64,000 bases of DNA from Ectobacillus sp042610425 (lineage in GTDB: Bacteria > Bacillota > Bacilli > Bacillales > Bacillaceae_G): NCBI RefSeq assembly GCF_042610425.1, contig NZ_JBGJZM010000001.1, positions 1,054,001 through 1,118,000 on the forward strand, in the 5' to 3' direction. Made by a program: the position numbers and the translations under genes. Shown here in pieces: positions 43,231 through 52,160 of this stretch. Under the pieces are notes generated by a model that saw only the letters and a list, made by a program, of their open reading frames with translations, was not told the origin of the DNA and did no database searches. Position 1 is the first letter of the stretch; each line of letters starts with the position of its first letter.

Positions 43231-44565
43231 ATGGAAACAAGTACATTGAATTATTTTCAAGAAATAGAAGCTGGGCTTTCTAAAGAGGAAGCGATGCAAG
43301 AGGCAAATCGATGTTTGTACTGTTACGATGCACCGTGTATACAAGCATGTCCAACATCAATTGATATTCCTTCATTTATTAGAAAAATCACCTCAGATAA
43401 TATAAAAGGATCAGCTAAGACGATTATGCTTTCTAATCCAATGGGGGCAAGCTGTTCACGTGTATGTCCAACAGAAGAATTATGTGAAGGTGCATGCGTT
43501 CTCAATCACTCTACAAAGCCAATTCTCATAGGCGCATTGCAACGTTATGCTACAGACTGGGCCATTCAAAATGAACAAGTACTGTTTAAAGCAGGGATAC
43601 AAAACGGGAAGAAGATTGCTATTGTAGGAAGTGGACCGGCTGGGTTATCAGCAGCACGTGATCTCGCTCTTATGGGTTTTGCAGTGACTATCTTTGAAGC
43701 AAAGGAAGAGGCAGGAGGACTTAATACTTATGGAATTGTTTCATTTCGTTTACCAAAAGCTATTTCATACTGGGAAGTAAATCAAGTAAAAAGCCTAGAT
43801 GTAGAAATTCGAACAAATACGCGGGTCGGAACTGATATTTCAACTACGGAATTATTAGATTCCTTTGATGCAGTTGTTCTTGCTATCGGTATGGGACATG
43901 TTCAGAAACTTCATATAGAAGGAGAAACGTTAGACGGTGTTCATGATGCAATTGAATTTGTTAAACAAACAAAGGGAAAGGAATTACCTACAGAATATAA
44001 GGGAAAACGAATGCTTGTTATCGGAGCGGGGAATACCGCCATTGATGCAGCAACATGCTCGGTTCGTCTTGGTGCTGAAAATGTGAAAATTGTATACCGT
44101 CGTTCCAAGGACGAAATGACGGCCTATTCATTCGAGTATGAGTTTGCTAAGCAAGATGGCGTAGAATTCAGATGGTTAACGAATCCGAAACGTATTGTTG
44201 GGAATAAGGAAGGGAAAGTAATTGGGGTCGAATGTATAAAAATGAAATTAAGTGAATTTGGCGAGGATGGAAGAAGAAAATCAGAACCAATCAAAGGATC
44301 AGAATTTTTACTGCCTGCAGATGGGGTAATTATGGCAATCGGTCAGGAGAGATATCTTGATTTAATAGAAGAGTTTGATCTACTTCACGAAGATGGGGTT
44401 GTAAAGGTGAACGGGGATACATTAGAAACTTCTCATCCAAAGGTGTATGCATGCGGGGATGTAATCTTTGGAAAAGGGTATGGAGATGCCATGGTTGTCA
44501 CCGCAGCGCAGCAAGGTAAACAAACGGCCTATGCTATTCATAAAAAAATAATGAACCTAAAATAA
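43231..44565 (+). CDS. preT: Dihydropyrimidine dehydrogenase subunit PreT (NAD/FAD, Fe-S)
   Basis: A 444-residue flavoprotein of the GltD type. The N-terminal Fe-S domain has cysteines in CLYCYDAPCIQACPTSI and CSRVCPTEELCEGAC. FAD binding is at IVGSGPAGLSAARDLA, and NAD binding at MLVIGAGNTAIDAA. PreT passes electrons from NADH to PreA, which reduces uracil or thymine. It has AAAGGAGGC before the ATG and is followed 20 bases later by preA. Confidence 0.92.
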   Translation: METSTLNYFQEIEAGLSKEEAMQEANRCLYCYDAPCIQACPTSIDIPSFIRKITSDNIKGSAKTIMLSNPMGASCSRVCPTEELCEGACVLNHSTKPILIGALQRYATDWAIQNEQVLFKAGIQNGKKIAIVGSGPAGLSAARDLALMGFAVTIFEAKEEAGGLNTYGIVSFRLPKAISYWEVNQVKSLDVEIRTNTRVGTDISTTELLDSFDAVVLAIGMGHVQKLHIEGETLDGVHDAIEFVKQTKGKELPTEYKGKRMLVIGAGNTAIDAATCSVRLGAENVKIVYRRSKDEMTAYSFEYEFAKQDGVEFRWLTNPKRIVGNKEGKVIGVECIKMKLSEFGEDGRRKSEPIKGSEFLLPADGVIMAIGQERYLDLIEEFDLLHEDGVVKVNGDTLETSHPKVYACGDVIFGKGYGDAMVVTAAQQGKQTAYAIHKKIMNLK

Positions 44566-44585
44566 GCTTGGAAAAGGGGGAACAC

Positions 44586-45872
44586 ATGATGGCAAATTTA
44601 CAAATTAACTTTGCAGGAATTACTTCACCGAATCCTTTTTGGCTAGCATCGGCACCTCCTACTAATTCCGGATATCAGGTGCAACGTGCTTTTGAGGCTG
44701 GATGGGGAGGAGCCGTATGGAAAACGATGGGGGAGCCGATTTTAAATACATCTTCTCGATTTGCAGCCATTAGCTTTAATGGTCAACGAGTAGCTGGATT
44801 TAATAACATTGAATTAATCACGGACCGTCCGCTTTCTGTGAATCTTCAGGAAATATATGAAACGAAGAAGCGATTTCCTACACATACCATTATTGCATCG
44901 TTAATGGTAGAACCTAAGCAAGAAAAATGGCATGAAATTGTAAAGCGAGTAGAAGATGTCGGAGTTGATGGATTAGAGCTTAATTTTGGCTGCCCTCATG
45001 GAATGGCAGAACGGGGGATGGGAGCGGCTTCAGGACAAGTACCAGCTTTAGTTGAAAAACAAACCTATTGGGTGAAAGAAGTTGCAAAAACTCCGGTCAT
45101 AGTCAAACTAACCCCTAATATTACAGATATCACTGCTACCGCAGAAGCTGCAGTTCAAGGAGGGGCGGATGCTATTAGTATGATTAATACGATAAATAGC
45201 TTAGCAGGCGTAGATTTAGATACGTGGAATACTATTCCTCATGTTGGCGGAAAAGGGACGCATGGAGGCTATTGTGGGCCTGCTGTTAAGCCGATTGCAC
45301 TCAGCATGGTGGCAGAATGTACACGAAACCCACTTATTACCGTTCCCATTTCTGGTATTGGAGGTATTTCAAGCTGGAAAGATGCAGTTGAGTTTATATT
45401 AATGGGAGCTACTGGCATTCAAGTTTGTACGGCTGCTATGCATCATGGATTTCGTATTGTGGAAGATATGATTGATGGCCTTAACCAATATTTAGATGAC
45501 AAGGGTATTCATTCTGTAATGGATATAGTAGGGAAAGCTACTTCGAAATATAGCGATTGGGGGGATCTCAATCTTAATTATAAGGTAACAGCGCGTATAG
45601 ATACAAACAATTGTATAAATTGTAATAAATGTTACATTGCATGTGAAGATACTTCTCACCAATGTATTGATAGAGTGAAAGGTAAAGATGGTACTAGTTA
45701 TTTACGTGTTCGTGAGGAAGATTGCGTTGGCTGTAATCTTTGTAAGATCGTATGCCCAGTAGACAGTGCTATTTCGATGGTTGAGGTTCCTAATGAATTA
45801 CCACCTATGACTTGGAATGAACGACAGCAAACAATAGTTGGAAGCTCAGCGTGTGAAATTGATGTAAAGTAA
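44586..45872 (+). CDS. preA: Dihydropyrimidine dehydrogenase subunit PreA (FMN, Fe-S)
   Basis: A 428-residue enzyme: an FMN-binding barrel of the dihydroorotate dehydrogenase class (NPFWLASAPPTNSG, LELNFGCPHGM, VKLTPNITDI, GIGGISSW) followed by a two-cluster ferredoxin domain (CINCNKCYIAC and CVGCNLCKIVC). With PreT it catalyses NADH-dependent reduction of uracil/thymine, the first step of reductive pyrimidine breakdown. Hydantoinase and ureidopropionase genes are not adjacent. ATG 44586 or 44589 follows AAAGGGGG. Confidence 0.93.
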   Translation: MMANLQINFAGITSPNPFWLASAPPTNSGYQVQRAFEAGWGGAVWKTMGEPILNTSSRFAAISFNGQRVAGFNNIELITDRPLSVNLQEIYETKKRFPTHTIIASLMVEPKQEKWHEIVKRVEDVGVDGLELNFGCPHGMAERGMGAASGQVPALVEKQTYWVKEVAKTPVIVKLTPNITDITATAEAAVQGGADAISMINTINSLAGVDLDTWNTIPHVGGKGTHGGYCGPAVKPIALSMVAECTRNPLITVPISGIGGISSWKDAVEFILMGATGIQVCTAAMHHGFRIVEDMIDGLNQYLDDKGIHSVMDIVGKATSKYSDWGDLNLNYKVTARIDTNNCINCNKCYIACEDTSHQCIDRVKGKDGTSYLRVREEDCVGCNLCKIVCPVDSAISMVEVPNELPPMTWNERQQTIVGSSACEIDVK

Positions 45873-45896
45873 TAAGTCACATTGACAGGAGGGTAT

Positions 45897-46094
45897 ATGA
45901 GCGATTATAAGGAGTTCATTGCGGAAAGAGAGAAAATTGATTTTCTAATTGAAAAACGGTTTTGCATAAAACAAATGCAAGACGTATTAGACGGAACAAG
46001 TGTGGTTTTTGAAAAAAATGAAGAGGAAACAATACTAACCATCTCAAATGCAAATGCACGTAAATATGTATCCTATCTTTTTATGAAGCCATAA
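45897..46094 (+). CDS. Small protein downstream of preA
   Basis: A 65-residue acidic/basic protein of unknown function. ATG 45897 follows CAGGAGGG, and the gene begins 24 bases after preA before any terminator, so it is the third gene of the preTA operon. The sequence (FIEKRFCIKQMQDVLDG near the middle, ending VSYLFMKP) looks like a compact alpha/beta fold without signal peptide. It could be a regulator or stability factor for the PreTA enzyme; this is inference. Confidence 0.6.
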   Translation: MSDYKEFIAEREKIDFLIEKRFCIKQMQDVLDGTSVVFEKNEEETILTISNANARKYVSYLFMKP

Positions 46095-46106
46095 CAAGAA
46101 AGAAAA

Positions 46107-46136
46107 AAGAAGAACTCAACGTTGAGTTCTTCTTAT
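46107..46136. terminator. Loopless 28-bp palindrome after the preTA operon
   Basis: AAGAAGAACTCAAC is followed directly by its exact complement GTTGAGTTCTTCTT. As RNA it gives a stem with the four central bases as loop, between converging genes. Confidence 0.8.
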
Positions 46137-46157
46137 CTTAATAGGAAAGTAGTTTGA

Positions 46158-47567
46158 TTAGCCTACTTTCTTTGAACTTTCTTCTTTACCATTTAATGTG
46201 CTATGTTTTCTGCTGTACGTAAAGAAAATGATTAAACCTAATACAAGCCATATTCCAAATGCTTCCCATGTCATTAGAGGCAATTGAATGATTAAGTATG
46301 CACAGAATACAATAGCTAAAATCGGAATAAGTGGTACGAATGGTACTTTAAAGCCACGTTTTAAATTTGGTTGTGTTTTGCGAAGAACCATAATACCTAT
46401 GGATACGGTAATAAATGCAAATAATGTACCGATGTTTGTAAGTTCAGCTAATTTGTTCAATGGAACAATACCAGCGAAAATAGAAACTAATACTGCTATT
46501 ACCCATGAATTAACAACAGGTGTTTGTGTTTTTTTATTTACGCGAGAGAACACTTTTGGAAGCAATCCATCACGGCTAATGGCATAGAATAAACGAGATT
46601 GACCATAAAGCATAACAAGTAAGACAGTCGTAATACCGATAATTGCTCCAAGGGAAACGAAACCAGCAACCCAGTCTTGATGGATATAATTAAGTGCGAA
46701 AGCAACAGGATTTTTAACATTTAATTCAGTATATGGTACGATACCAGTCAAAATTAATGAAACGACAATGTATAATACAGTAGCAATTCCTAAGGAAGCA
46801 ATAATACCGATTGGCATGTCGCGCTTTGGATTGCGAACTTCTTCAGCTGCAGTAGATACTGCATCAAATCCGATGTAAGCAAAGAATACGGTTGCTGCAC
46901 CAGTGGCAACACCAGAAAATCCAAATGGCATAAACGGAGTCCAGTTAGATGGTTTTACATACCAAGCTCCAACGGCGATAAACAGAATAACAACTGCTAA
47001 TTTAATTAATACCATAACGCTGTTAATACGAGCAGATTGTCTAATTCCTCGTGTTAATAATGCTGTAAGGATAAATACAATAATAATGGCAGGAACGTCA
47101 ATAAATGTACCCTTAGCAGGATCGTAAGCACTGGTTATGGCGGTAGGGAAATGAATTCCAAATCCAGCTAACAAGCCTTGAAAATAGCCAGACCAACCAG
47201 ATGCAACCGCAGAGGAAGCAAGACCATATTCAAGAATTAAATCCCATCCAAGAATCCAAGCGAAAAGTTCACCAAATGTCGCATAACTATACGTATATGC
47301 ACTCCCTGAAATCGGTAAGGTGGAAGCAAACTCGGCGTAACATAGGGCTGCAAAAGCACATGCAAGTCCAGATAAAATAAAAGATAAAACAAGAGCAGGT
47401 CCAGCATGCTTTGCTGCTGCAACACCTGTTAATACGAAAATCCCAGTACCAACAATGGCACCAATTCCTAGCATCGTTAAATCAAATGCTCCTAAATCTT
47501 TCTTCAATGGTTTGGCATTCTCAATTGCGAGCATTTCTGCAACTGACTTTTTTCTAAATAAACTCAT
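46158..47567 (-). CDS. Amino acid permease, APC superfamily (CAT-like)
   Basis: A 469-residue membrane transporter with about 12 hydrophobic segments. The first helix holds the substrate-binding IGAIVGTGIFVLTGVAA; later ALCYAEFAS, GFDAVSTAAEEVRNPKRDMPIGI and SRLFYAISRDGLLP are standard for the cationic-amino-acid transporter branch (YfnA-like in Bacillus). It probably imports an amino acid by proton symport or exchange. The ATG has GAGGAAAA before it. Ligand unknown. Confidence 0.9.
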   Translation of the reverse strand: MSLFRKKSVAEMLAIENAKPLKKDLGAFDLTMLGIGAIVGTGIFVLTGVAAAKHAGPALVLSFILSGLACAFAALCYAEFASTLPISGSAYTYSYATFGELFAWILGWDLILEYGLASSAVASGWSGYFQGLLAGFGIHFPTAITSAYDPAKGTFIDVPAIIIVFILTALLTRGIRQSARINSVMVLIKLAVVILFIAVGAWYVKPSNWTPFMPFGFSGVATGAATVFFAYIGFDAVSTAAEEVRNPKRDMPIGIIASLGIATVLYIVVSLILTGIVPYTELNVKNPVAFALNYIHQDWVAGFVSLGAIIGITTVLLVMLYGQSRLFYAISRDGLLPKVFSRVNKKTQTPVVNSWVIAVLVSIFAGIVPLNKLAELTNIGTLFAFITVSIGIMVLRKTQPNLKRGFKVPFVPLIPILAIVFCAYLIIQLPLMTWEAFGIWLVLGLIIFFTYSRKHSTLNGKEESSKKVG

Positions 47568-47771
47568 GTAAGTTTTCCTCCCAATCTACAACATCTGTCG
47601 AAACGTGTTGATTTATGGGTAATATTCTACACGCTTCCGTAATTTTTGTAAAGTTAGAAAAGTGAGAAAATTAAATAAACATTACATGAAGAGTTGCTGC
47701 AATAAGGTTGTTATATATTATTAATGAAGGTAAATTATGATAATTATAATATTTTTCTGTGAAAAGGGCAT

Positions 47772-47801
47772 AAAAAAAGTGACAAGAGTCACTTTTTTTA
47801 A
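47772..47801. terminator. Terminator between the permease promoter and the acetyltransferase gene
   Basis: A perfect stem AAAAAAAGTGAC/GTCACTTTTTTT with an AAGA loop; read on the minus strand it ends the tatD-acetyltransferase transcript. Confidence 0.9.
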
Positions 47802-47802
47802 C

Positions 47803-48309
47803 TTACTTTTCTACACGTTTACCTAGAATAATTAAGTCACGTTCAATGCCATCTAATTCTGCAATGCCTGGGAAATGGCCCCATTTATCAAAGCCATTTT
47901 TCAGAAATAGGCGCAAGCTAGGTTCATTATGGCCAAAAATAAATGCTAATAAGGTGTGTAGTCCTAACCCCGGACAAGAGGATATTGCCCTTTCTAACGC
48001 TAATTTTCCTAATCCATGACCACGATAATCAGTATGGATGTATATACTTATCTCTGCTGTGGCGTTGTATGCGGGACGTCCATAGAAGGATTGAAAGCTG
48101 AGCCAGCCACAAATAGTACCTTCGTGCTCCATTACCCATAGCGGGCGAAAGTTAGGAACATGTTCTCGAAACCAAGCTTCTTTGCTCTCGACTGAAACAA
48201 ACTCAGTGTCTGCTGTAACCATTCTGCTTGGTATTGTAGAATTGTAAATAGTTACAATATCAGTTAAATCTTCTTTCTTTGCATCTCTAAATTCTATTTC
48301 CTTTAACAC
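47803..48309 (-). CDS. GNAT N-acetyltransferase, phosphinothricin-acetyltransferase-like
   Basis: A 168-residue acetyltransferase. The acetyl-CoA loop is DYRGHGLGKLAL. EFRDAKKEDLTDIVTIYNS at the start, WLSFQSFYGRPAYNATAEISIYI and LFLKNGFDKWGHFPGI resemble the phosphinothricin acetyltransferase branch, which acetylates the amine of amino-acid analogues. GTG 48309 is preferred for matching the family start; a TTG at 48345 overlapping tatD is possible. It is translationally linked to the TatD gene upstream. Confidence 0.82.
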   Translation of the reverse strand: MLKEIEFRDAKKEDLTDIVTIYNSTIPSRMVTADTEFVSVESKEAWFREHVPNFRPLWVMEHEGTICGWLSFQSFYGRPAYNATAEISIYIHTDYRGHGLGKLALERAISSCPGLGLHTLLAFIFGHNEPSLRLFLKNGFDKWGHFPGIAELDGIERDLIILGKRVEK

Positions 48310-48325
48310 GTTCTCATCTCTTTCT

Positions 48326-49087
48326 TTATTTTTGATATAAGGCAAGCGTATTGGTTGTCAGCTGATTTATTACAGCTTGTAATGGAATCCCTTTTATCTC
48401 ACTAATCTTTTTTGCAACATTCTGTAAGAAGAGTGGAGAAGTTGGTCTTCCTGTAAAAGGACCGGAATAGGACCAAGGACCATCAGTTTCTACTAATAAT
48501 TGTTCTATGGGTACATGATTAGCAAGAACTACATCCCGATTTCGATAGCAAATCTCTGGTGTTACTGATATATAATACCCTCGTTCTACAATGCGTAGAA
48601 CATCAGTTTCTTCAGCTTTTAACCAGTGAAAATGTGCTTTTTGTATGCTATGCTTCACCAATAATTCATAGGCGATGGATACATGAGAATGTACAGCATG
48701 TAGCACAACAGGTAATTGTTTTCTTGCAGCAAGTGCCATCATTTGATCGAGGAAATAAATATAGTGATCAAGGGTTACGTTTTCATATTGCGAGATTGTA
48801 TAGTAGGGAAGTCCTACCTCACCAATCGCAGAAATAAGATGGTGTTCCATATGTACTAAACGTTCCCATTCCTTTACATCGCTTGCTTGGGGTAGCGGTT
48901 GCTCCGGATGAAACCCAATAGCAGCAAAAATAAAATCAGGATATTTCTCCTTTAGTGCCAATGTTTTATAGCTTGACCGAAGATCAGTAGAAACAGCAAC
49001 AACACCCGTTACACCTGCACGCTTCCAATGTTCAATATTCCTGCTTATATATTCATATTGATCGAGATGAATGTGTGCATCATACAT
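48326..49087 (-). CDS. TatD-family metal-dependent hydrolase
   Basis: A 253-residue (beta/alpha)8 amidohydrolase-fold protein. The metal-binding HxH is in DAHIHLD, followed by FAAIGFHPEQ, AIGEVGLPYY, VVLHAVHSH, AHFHWLKAEE and LVETDGPW. TatD relatives are 3'-5' DNases. ATG 49087 is chosen because it gives the family start and follows TTGGAGGC; a much longer frame upstream is hydrophobic and lacks a ribosome binding site. It precedes the acetyltransferase in one transcript. Confidence 0.85.
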   Translation of the reverse strand: MYDAHIHLDQYEYISRNIEHWKRAGVTGVVAVSTDLRSSYKTLALKEKYPDFIFAAIGFHPEQPLPQASDVKEWERLVHMEHHLISAIGEVGLPYYTISQYENVTLDHYIYFLDQMMALAARKQLPVVLHAVHSHVSIAYELLVKHSIQKAHFHWLKAEETDVLRIVERGYYISVTPEICYRNRDVVLANHVPIEQLLVETDGPWSYSGPFTGRPTSPLFLQNVAKKISEIKGIPLQAVINQLTTNTLALYQK

Positions 49088-49299
49088 GGGAATGCCTCCA
49101 AACACGCTCATTTGTGACAATTGTAGCATAGAATAATGGGAAAAGTAATAGGACAGATAAAAGAGAGTTGGAGTTATGAAATACAAGATATTCACAGTGT
49201 ATTCCGTTTAGTATTAGATAGAAACGGACCTATTTTCGTATGTAAAACTCCATTTGTTGATATAATGAATTCGGTTGTAATAAAAAGGAGTTGGATAGG

Positions 49300-50511
49300 A
49301 TGCAAGTTATACAAGTTTTATTTCAGAATCAAAATTTATATCTTGTGAGCAGCATTATAATAAGTATTTTGTTGTATTATTTTGGCCTAAAAGTGTTACA
49401 TACGAACAAGAACATTATGGATTTGCTTCTTAACACCTTTATTTATGGCTTGTTAATATGGAAATTCAGTTACATTCTTATTCATACTCAAACGGTTTTG
49501 CATAACCCGATAAGTATATTGTATTTTAATGGGGGTACAATAGGGATTGGAATCGCAAGTGTTTTTGTTATTTTTTATACTTGGGTTATGATTAGAAGAA
49601 CTAATATAACTTGGATATCCTATATAAAAGCTGCCATTCCCGTATATTTAGGGTATTTTAGCACATTTATGTTGATTAATGTGAGCAGCGATTTAAATAA
49701 TATAATTCTTATTTTACAAGTACTTGTAGCGGTAGGCTTTTTTGTAATAGTAACAAGAAATAACACAGGGAAGCAGCTTGTACACTTGCTTATTTGGTTT
49801 CATTTGCTCCAATTTGAGCTAGCCTTATTTAACCATCATTTTCTCTATTCAGGATTAGTATCGACAGAAGTCATTTATAACGGACTATTCGTTGTTCTTT
49901 TATTGATTGTTTCCTATTGGATGGAAAAACAGGATAAAGAAACGACACAGGGACGTATGAATTCAATTAATCAGCTGGTAATTGGTATTTTACTTGTAAG
50001 TCTTGCTACAACTAGTATTGTAACGAATACGAAGCCAACAAGTAAGCCACAGACTATAGTTGATACAGCAGTTTCAACAGGTTTAAACAAAGGACAAGTT
50101 GCACCTGATTTTGAATTACAATCAGTAATAGGCACGAATACGAAATTGTCTGATTATCGCGGGAAAGTTGTTATTCTTAATTTTTGGGCTAGTTGGTGTC
50201 CTCCTTGTAAAGCTGAAATACCAGAATTAGTAAACTATTATGAAGCTCATAAAAATGAACAGATTGAGATTGTGGGAGTAAACTTAACGAAAAGTGAAAG
50301 TAATTCTGGTGTTGTAAAGGATTTTGTAAAAAATAATAGCATGACATTTCCTATTTTGCTTGATGAACAAGGAAAGATTGGCGATTTGTATCGGACAATT
50401 ACCATACCTACTTCTTATATAATTGATAAAAATGGTGTGATCCAGGATAAATATGTTGGTGCCATGTCTTATGAGACGATAAATAAGTTTGTATCTAGTA
50501 TAAACAAATGA
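49300..50511 (+). CDS. Membrane-anchored TlpA/ResA-type thiol-disulfide oxidoreductase
   Basis: A 403-residue fusion. Residues 1-235 contain about seven hydrophobic segments, with IHTQTVLHNPISILYFNGG between two of them; the C-terminal 160 residues are an extracytoplasmic thioredoxin domain (GQVAPDFELQSV, then active site ASWCPPCKAE, and IPTSYIIDKNG with the cis-Pro). ResA/TlpA proteins reduce disulfides in cytochrome c or other exported proteins. ATG 49300 follows AAGGAG. The polytopic N-terminus replaces the usual single anchor and might relay electrons, although no Cys pair is obvious in it. Confidence 0.82.
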   Translation: MQVIQVLFQNQNLYLVSSIIISILLYYFGLKVLHTNKNIMDLLLNTFIYGLLIWKFSYILIHTQTVLHNPISILYFNGGTIGIGIASVFVIFYTWVMIRRTNITWISYIKAAIPVYLGYFSTFMLINVSSDLNNIILILQVLVAVGFFVIVTRNNTGKQLVHLLIWFHLLQFELALFNHHFLYSGLVSTEVIYNGLFVVLLLIVSYWMEKQDKETTQGRMNSINQLVIGILLVSLATTSIVTNTKPTSKPQTIVDTAVSTGLNKGQVAPDFELQSVIGTNTKLSDYRGKVVILNFWASWCPPCKAEIPELVNYYEAHKNEQIEIVGVNLTKSESNSGVVKDFVKNNSMTFPILLDEQGKIGDLYRTITIPTSYIIDKNGVIQDKYVGAMSYETINKFVSSINK

Positions 50512-50644
50512 TTGGTTTTATTTTGTTAAGATGAATACCTGGCGGAGTATATGATTTTGTGAGAAAATAGAAATACTAAGTGCTGATTAGCACACCTTTG
50601 AATGGTTTCAAAGGTTACACATTTTGAAAAAGGAGCTGTAAAAA

Positions 50645-51037
50645 ATGGACTTTCATTATACGTTAGAGTCTAATAAATCATTTCCAGAAACGATATCATC
50701 AATTGAAAACGAATTAAAACAAGATGGATTTGGAGTTCTATGGCATTTTGATGTAAGGGAAAAGCTCCAAAGTAAAGGCCTTGACTTTGAGAACCAATTT
50801 CAAGTGCTTGAAGTATGTAATCCAAAAGAAGCTTACCGTGTGCTGAGTCAAGACATGCTTGCAGGATATTTTTTACCGTGCAAGATTGTTGTGTTTACAA
50901 AAGAAGAGAAAACATATATTGGGATGATCAAACCATCGATACTAATGAGTATAGTTGAGAACAAAGAACTGCAACAAATAGCAGTAGAAATTGAAGGACG
51001 ATTAATGAAGGCAGTGGATCGATGTGTTAAGGGATAA
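50645..51037 (+). CDS. DUF302 protein
   Basis: A 130-residue cytoplasmic protein with the DUF302 pattern: FPETISSIENELKQDGFGVLWHFDV, then FQVLEVCNPKEAYRVL and LPCKIVVFTKEEKTYIGM. It forms a small alpha/beta fold of unknown activity, often near genes for redox or metal stress. AAAGGAGC precedes the ATG. It lies downstream of the TlpA-type gene but with its own spacing. Confidence 0.88.
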   Translation: MDFHYTLESNKSFPETISSIENELKQDGFGVLWHFDVREKLQSKGLDFENQFQVLEVCNPKEAYRVLSQDMLAGYFLPCKIVVFTKEEKTYIGMIKPSILMSIVENKELQQIAVEIEGRLMKAVDRCVKG

Positions 51038-51126
51038 ATCACTTTTAAAGTAACTTAGTATGAGTTTCATACAAAATCATATAGAAATGGAATGAAATTA
51101 TCAGTTCTATCTTGTTAAAGGTGTTT

Positions 51127-51179
51127 AAAAATGAGAGTTCACTATTTTGAATATGATTTGTAGTGAACTTTCATTTTTG
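51127..51179. terminator. Long hairpin after the DUF302 gene
   Basis: AAAAATGAGAGTTCACTA pairs with TAGTGAACTTTCATTTTT (one G-U) around a 16-base loop. Confidence 0.85.
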
Positions 51180-51200
51180 GATATTTTCAACTAGTGTTTC

Positions 51201-51475
51201 TGCTTAGTCCGCTCAATCACCGTTCCAAGCTCATCTAGTTTCAAAACTCAATCGAAAAAAAACTCTTTTCAAACACAAGAGAATCAGCTTCAATCATCAC
51301 AACATACCGGATTATCTACCTTTGCAGTATGTATTTGTTCCCCAAAATCAGTTAGCACCCCTTTTATCACGGTATGGTCTGTCGTCATCTTTAATTCTGC
51401 GTCTGAAGCAGGAAATTTGGCTACTTGCTTCATCGAACTTTTCTTGATGCATGATTTTAAGATTGCACGAGTCAT
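51201..51475 (-). pseudogene. Decayed duplicate of the 3' end of the DUF3900 gene
   Basis: On the minus strand this stretch matches the last 80-90 codons of the intact DUF3900 gene at 52161-53222. Shared words on the plus strand include CCGCTCAATCACCG, AACACAAGAGAATC and CTTCAATCATCAC/CCTCAATCATCAC. At protein level LKMTTDHTVIKGVLTDFGEQI aligns with LKLKADHIAVKGLLADFGEQI. A missing A near 51243 and a changed codon that yields VCCDD then stop break the frame. The 5' part is absent. Confidence 0.8.
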
Positions 51476-51737
51476 ATAAATTATAATTTTATGTTTATAG
51501 TATTTATTAACAAATCACTGAAGTTAATCTTAATAAATTCTGAAAATTTGATATAATCCGTATATGACTATCCCCTATTTTTCCCCATTTAATAAATATA
51601 TTTTTATGGATTAATATTATAGGAAAAAATATTATAATCGATTTCATTATTTGAGATATTATTTTAATGAAAAATAGTCAGGATTTTGCAATGATATGGA
51701 GATAAAAGTTTGGATACATAATGAGGAGGGGATTTCA
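51476..51737. other. AT-rich spacer
   Basis: No gene, hairpin or operator was recognised between the pseudogene and the small ORF at 51738; the sequence is extremely AT-rich. Confidence 0.3.
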
Positions 51738-51977
51738 ATGGATTTTATAGATCTAATTATTACTATTTTTTCCATTCGTAGTGAAAGAATTCAGGATAAT
51801 ATTGACATTCTTGAAGATGAAAAGTGGTTTATTCGTGAATATGGTCGAGAGCTCTTAGAAAAAAAAGAGTTTAGAAAGTTTATAAAAAAGTATAAACTTA
51901 GAAAAATATTTCGTGATAAAACAAAGAAGAGAAAATTTAAACTCGAACTAAAAAATTGGGTAGATGGATTACAATGA
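51738..51977 (+). CDS. Small basic protein of unknown function
   Basis: A 79-residue protein starting MDFIDLIITIFSIRSERIQD, with an ATG preceded by GAGGAGGGG. The first part is amphipathic or membrane-seeking; the rest is very rich in Lys, Arg and Glu (KKEFRKFIKKYKLRKIFRDK). No family recognised. It sits between the DUF3900 fragment and the intact gene, in a region that looks rearranged, and its AT content is higher than its neighbours. The strong ribosome binding site supports translation. Confidence 0.5.
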   Translation: MDFIDLIITIFSIRSERIQDNIDILEDEKWFIREYGRELLEKKEFRKFIKKYKLRKIFRDKTKKRKFKLELKNWVDGLQ

Positions 51978-52035
51978 TTGCAAAGGTAAAGTGTATCACT
52001 ATTACATAATATTAAAAACTTAATTGTAATGAACT

Positions 52036-52083
52036 ATAATGACCTTAGCCTGATAGAATATCGAACTAAGGTCATTATAAGAG
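52036..52083. terminator. Hairpin between the small basic protein and the DUF3900 gene
   Basis: A perfect 14-bp stem TATAATGACCTTAG/CTAAGGTCATTATA with a 17-base loop; it may serve both converging genes. Confidence 0.7.
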
Positions 52084-52160
52084 CTTGTTTTGGTCACAAA
52101 ATTATCTGTTATATTAATCATAAAAGCAATGACGATAAAACGAAAAAACCTTATTCTCTG

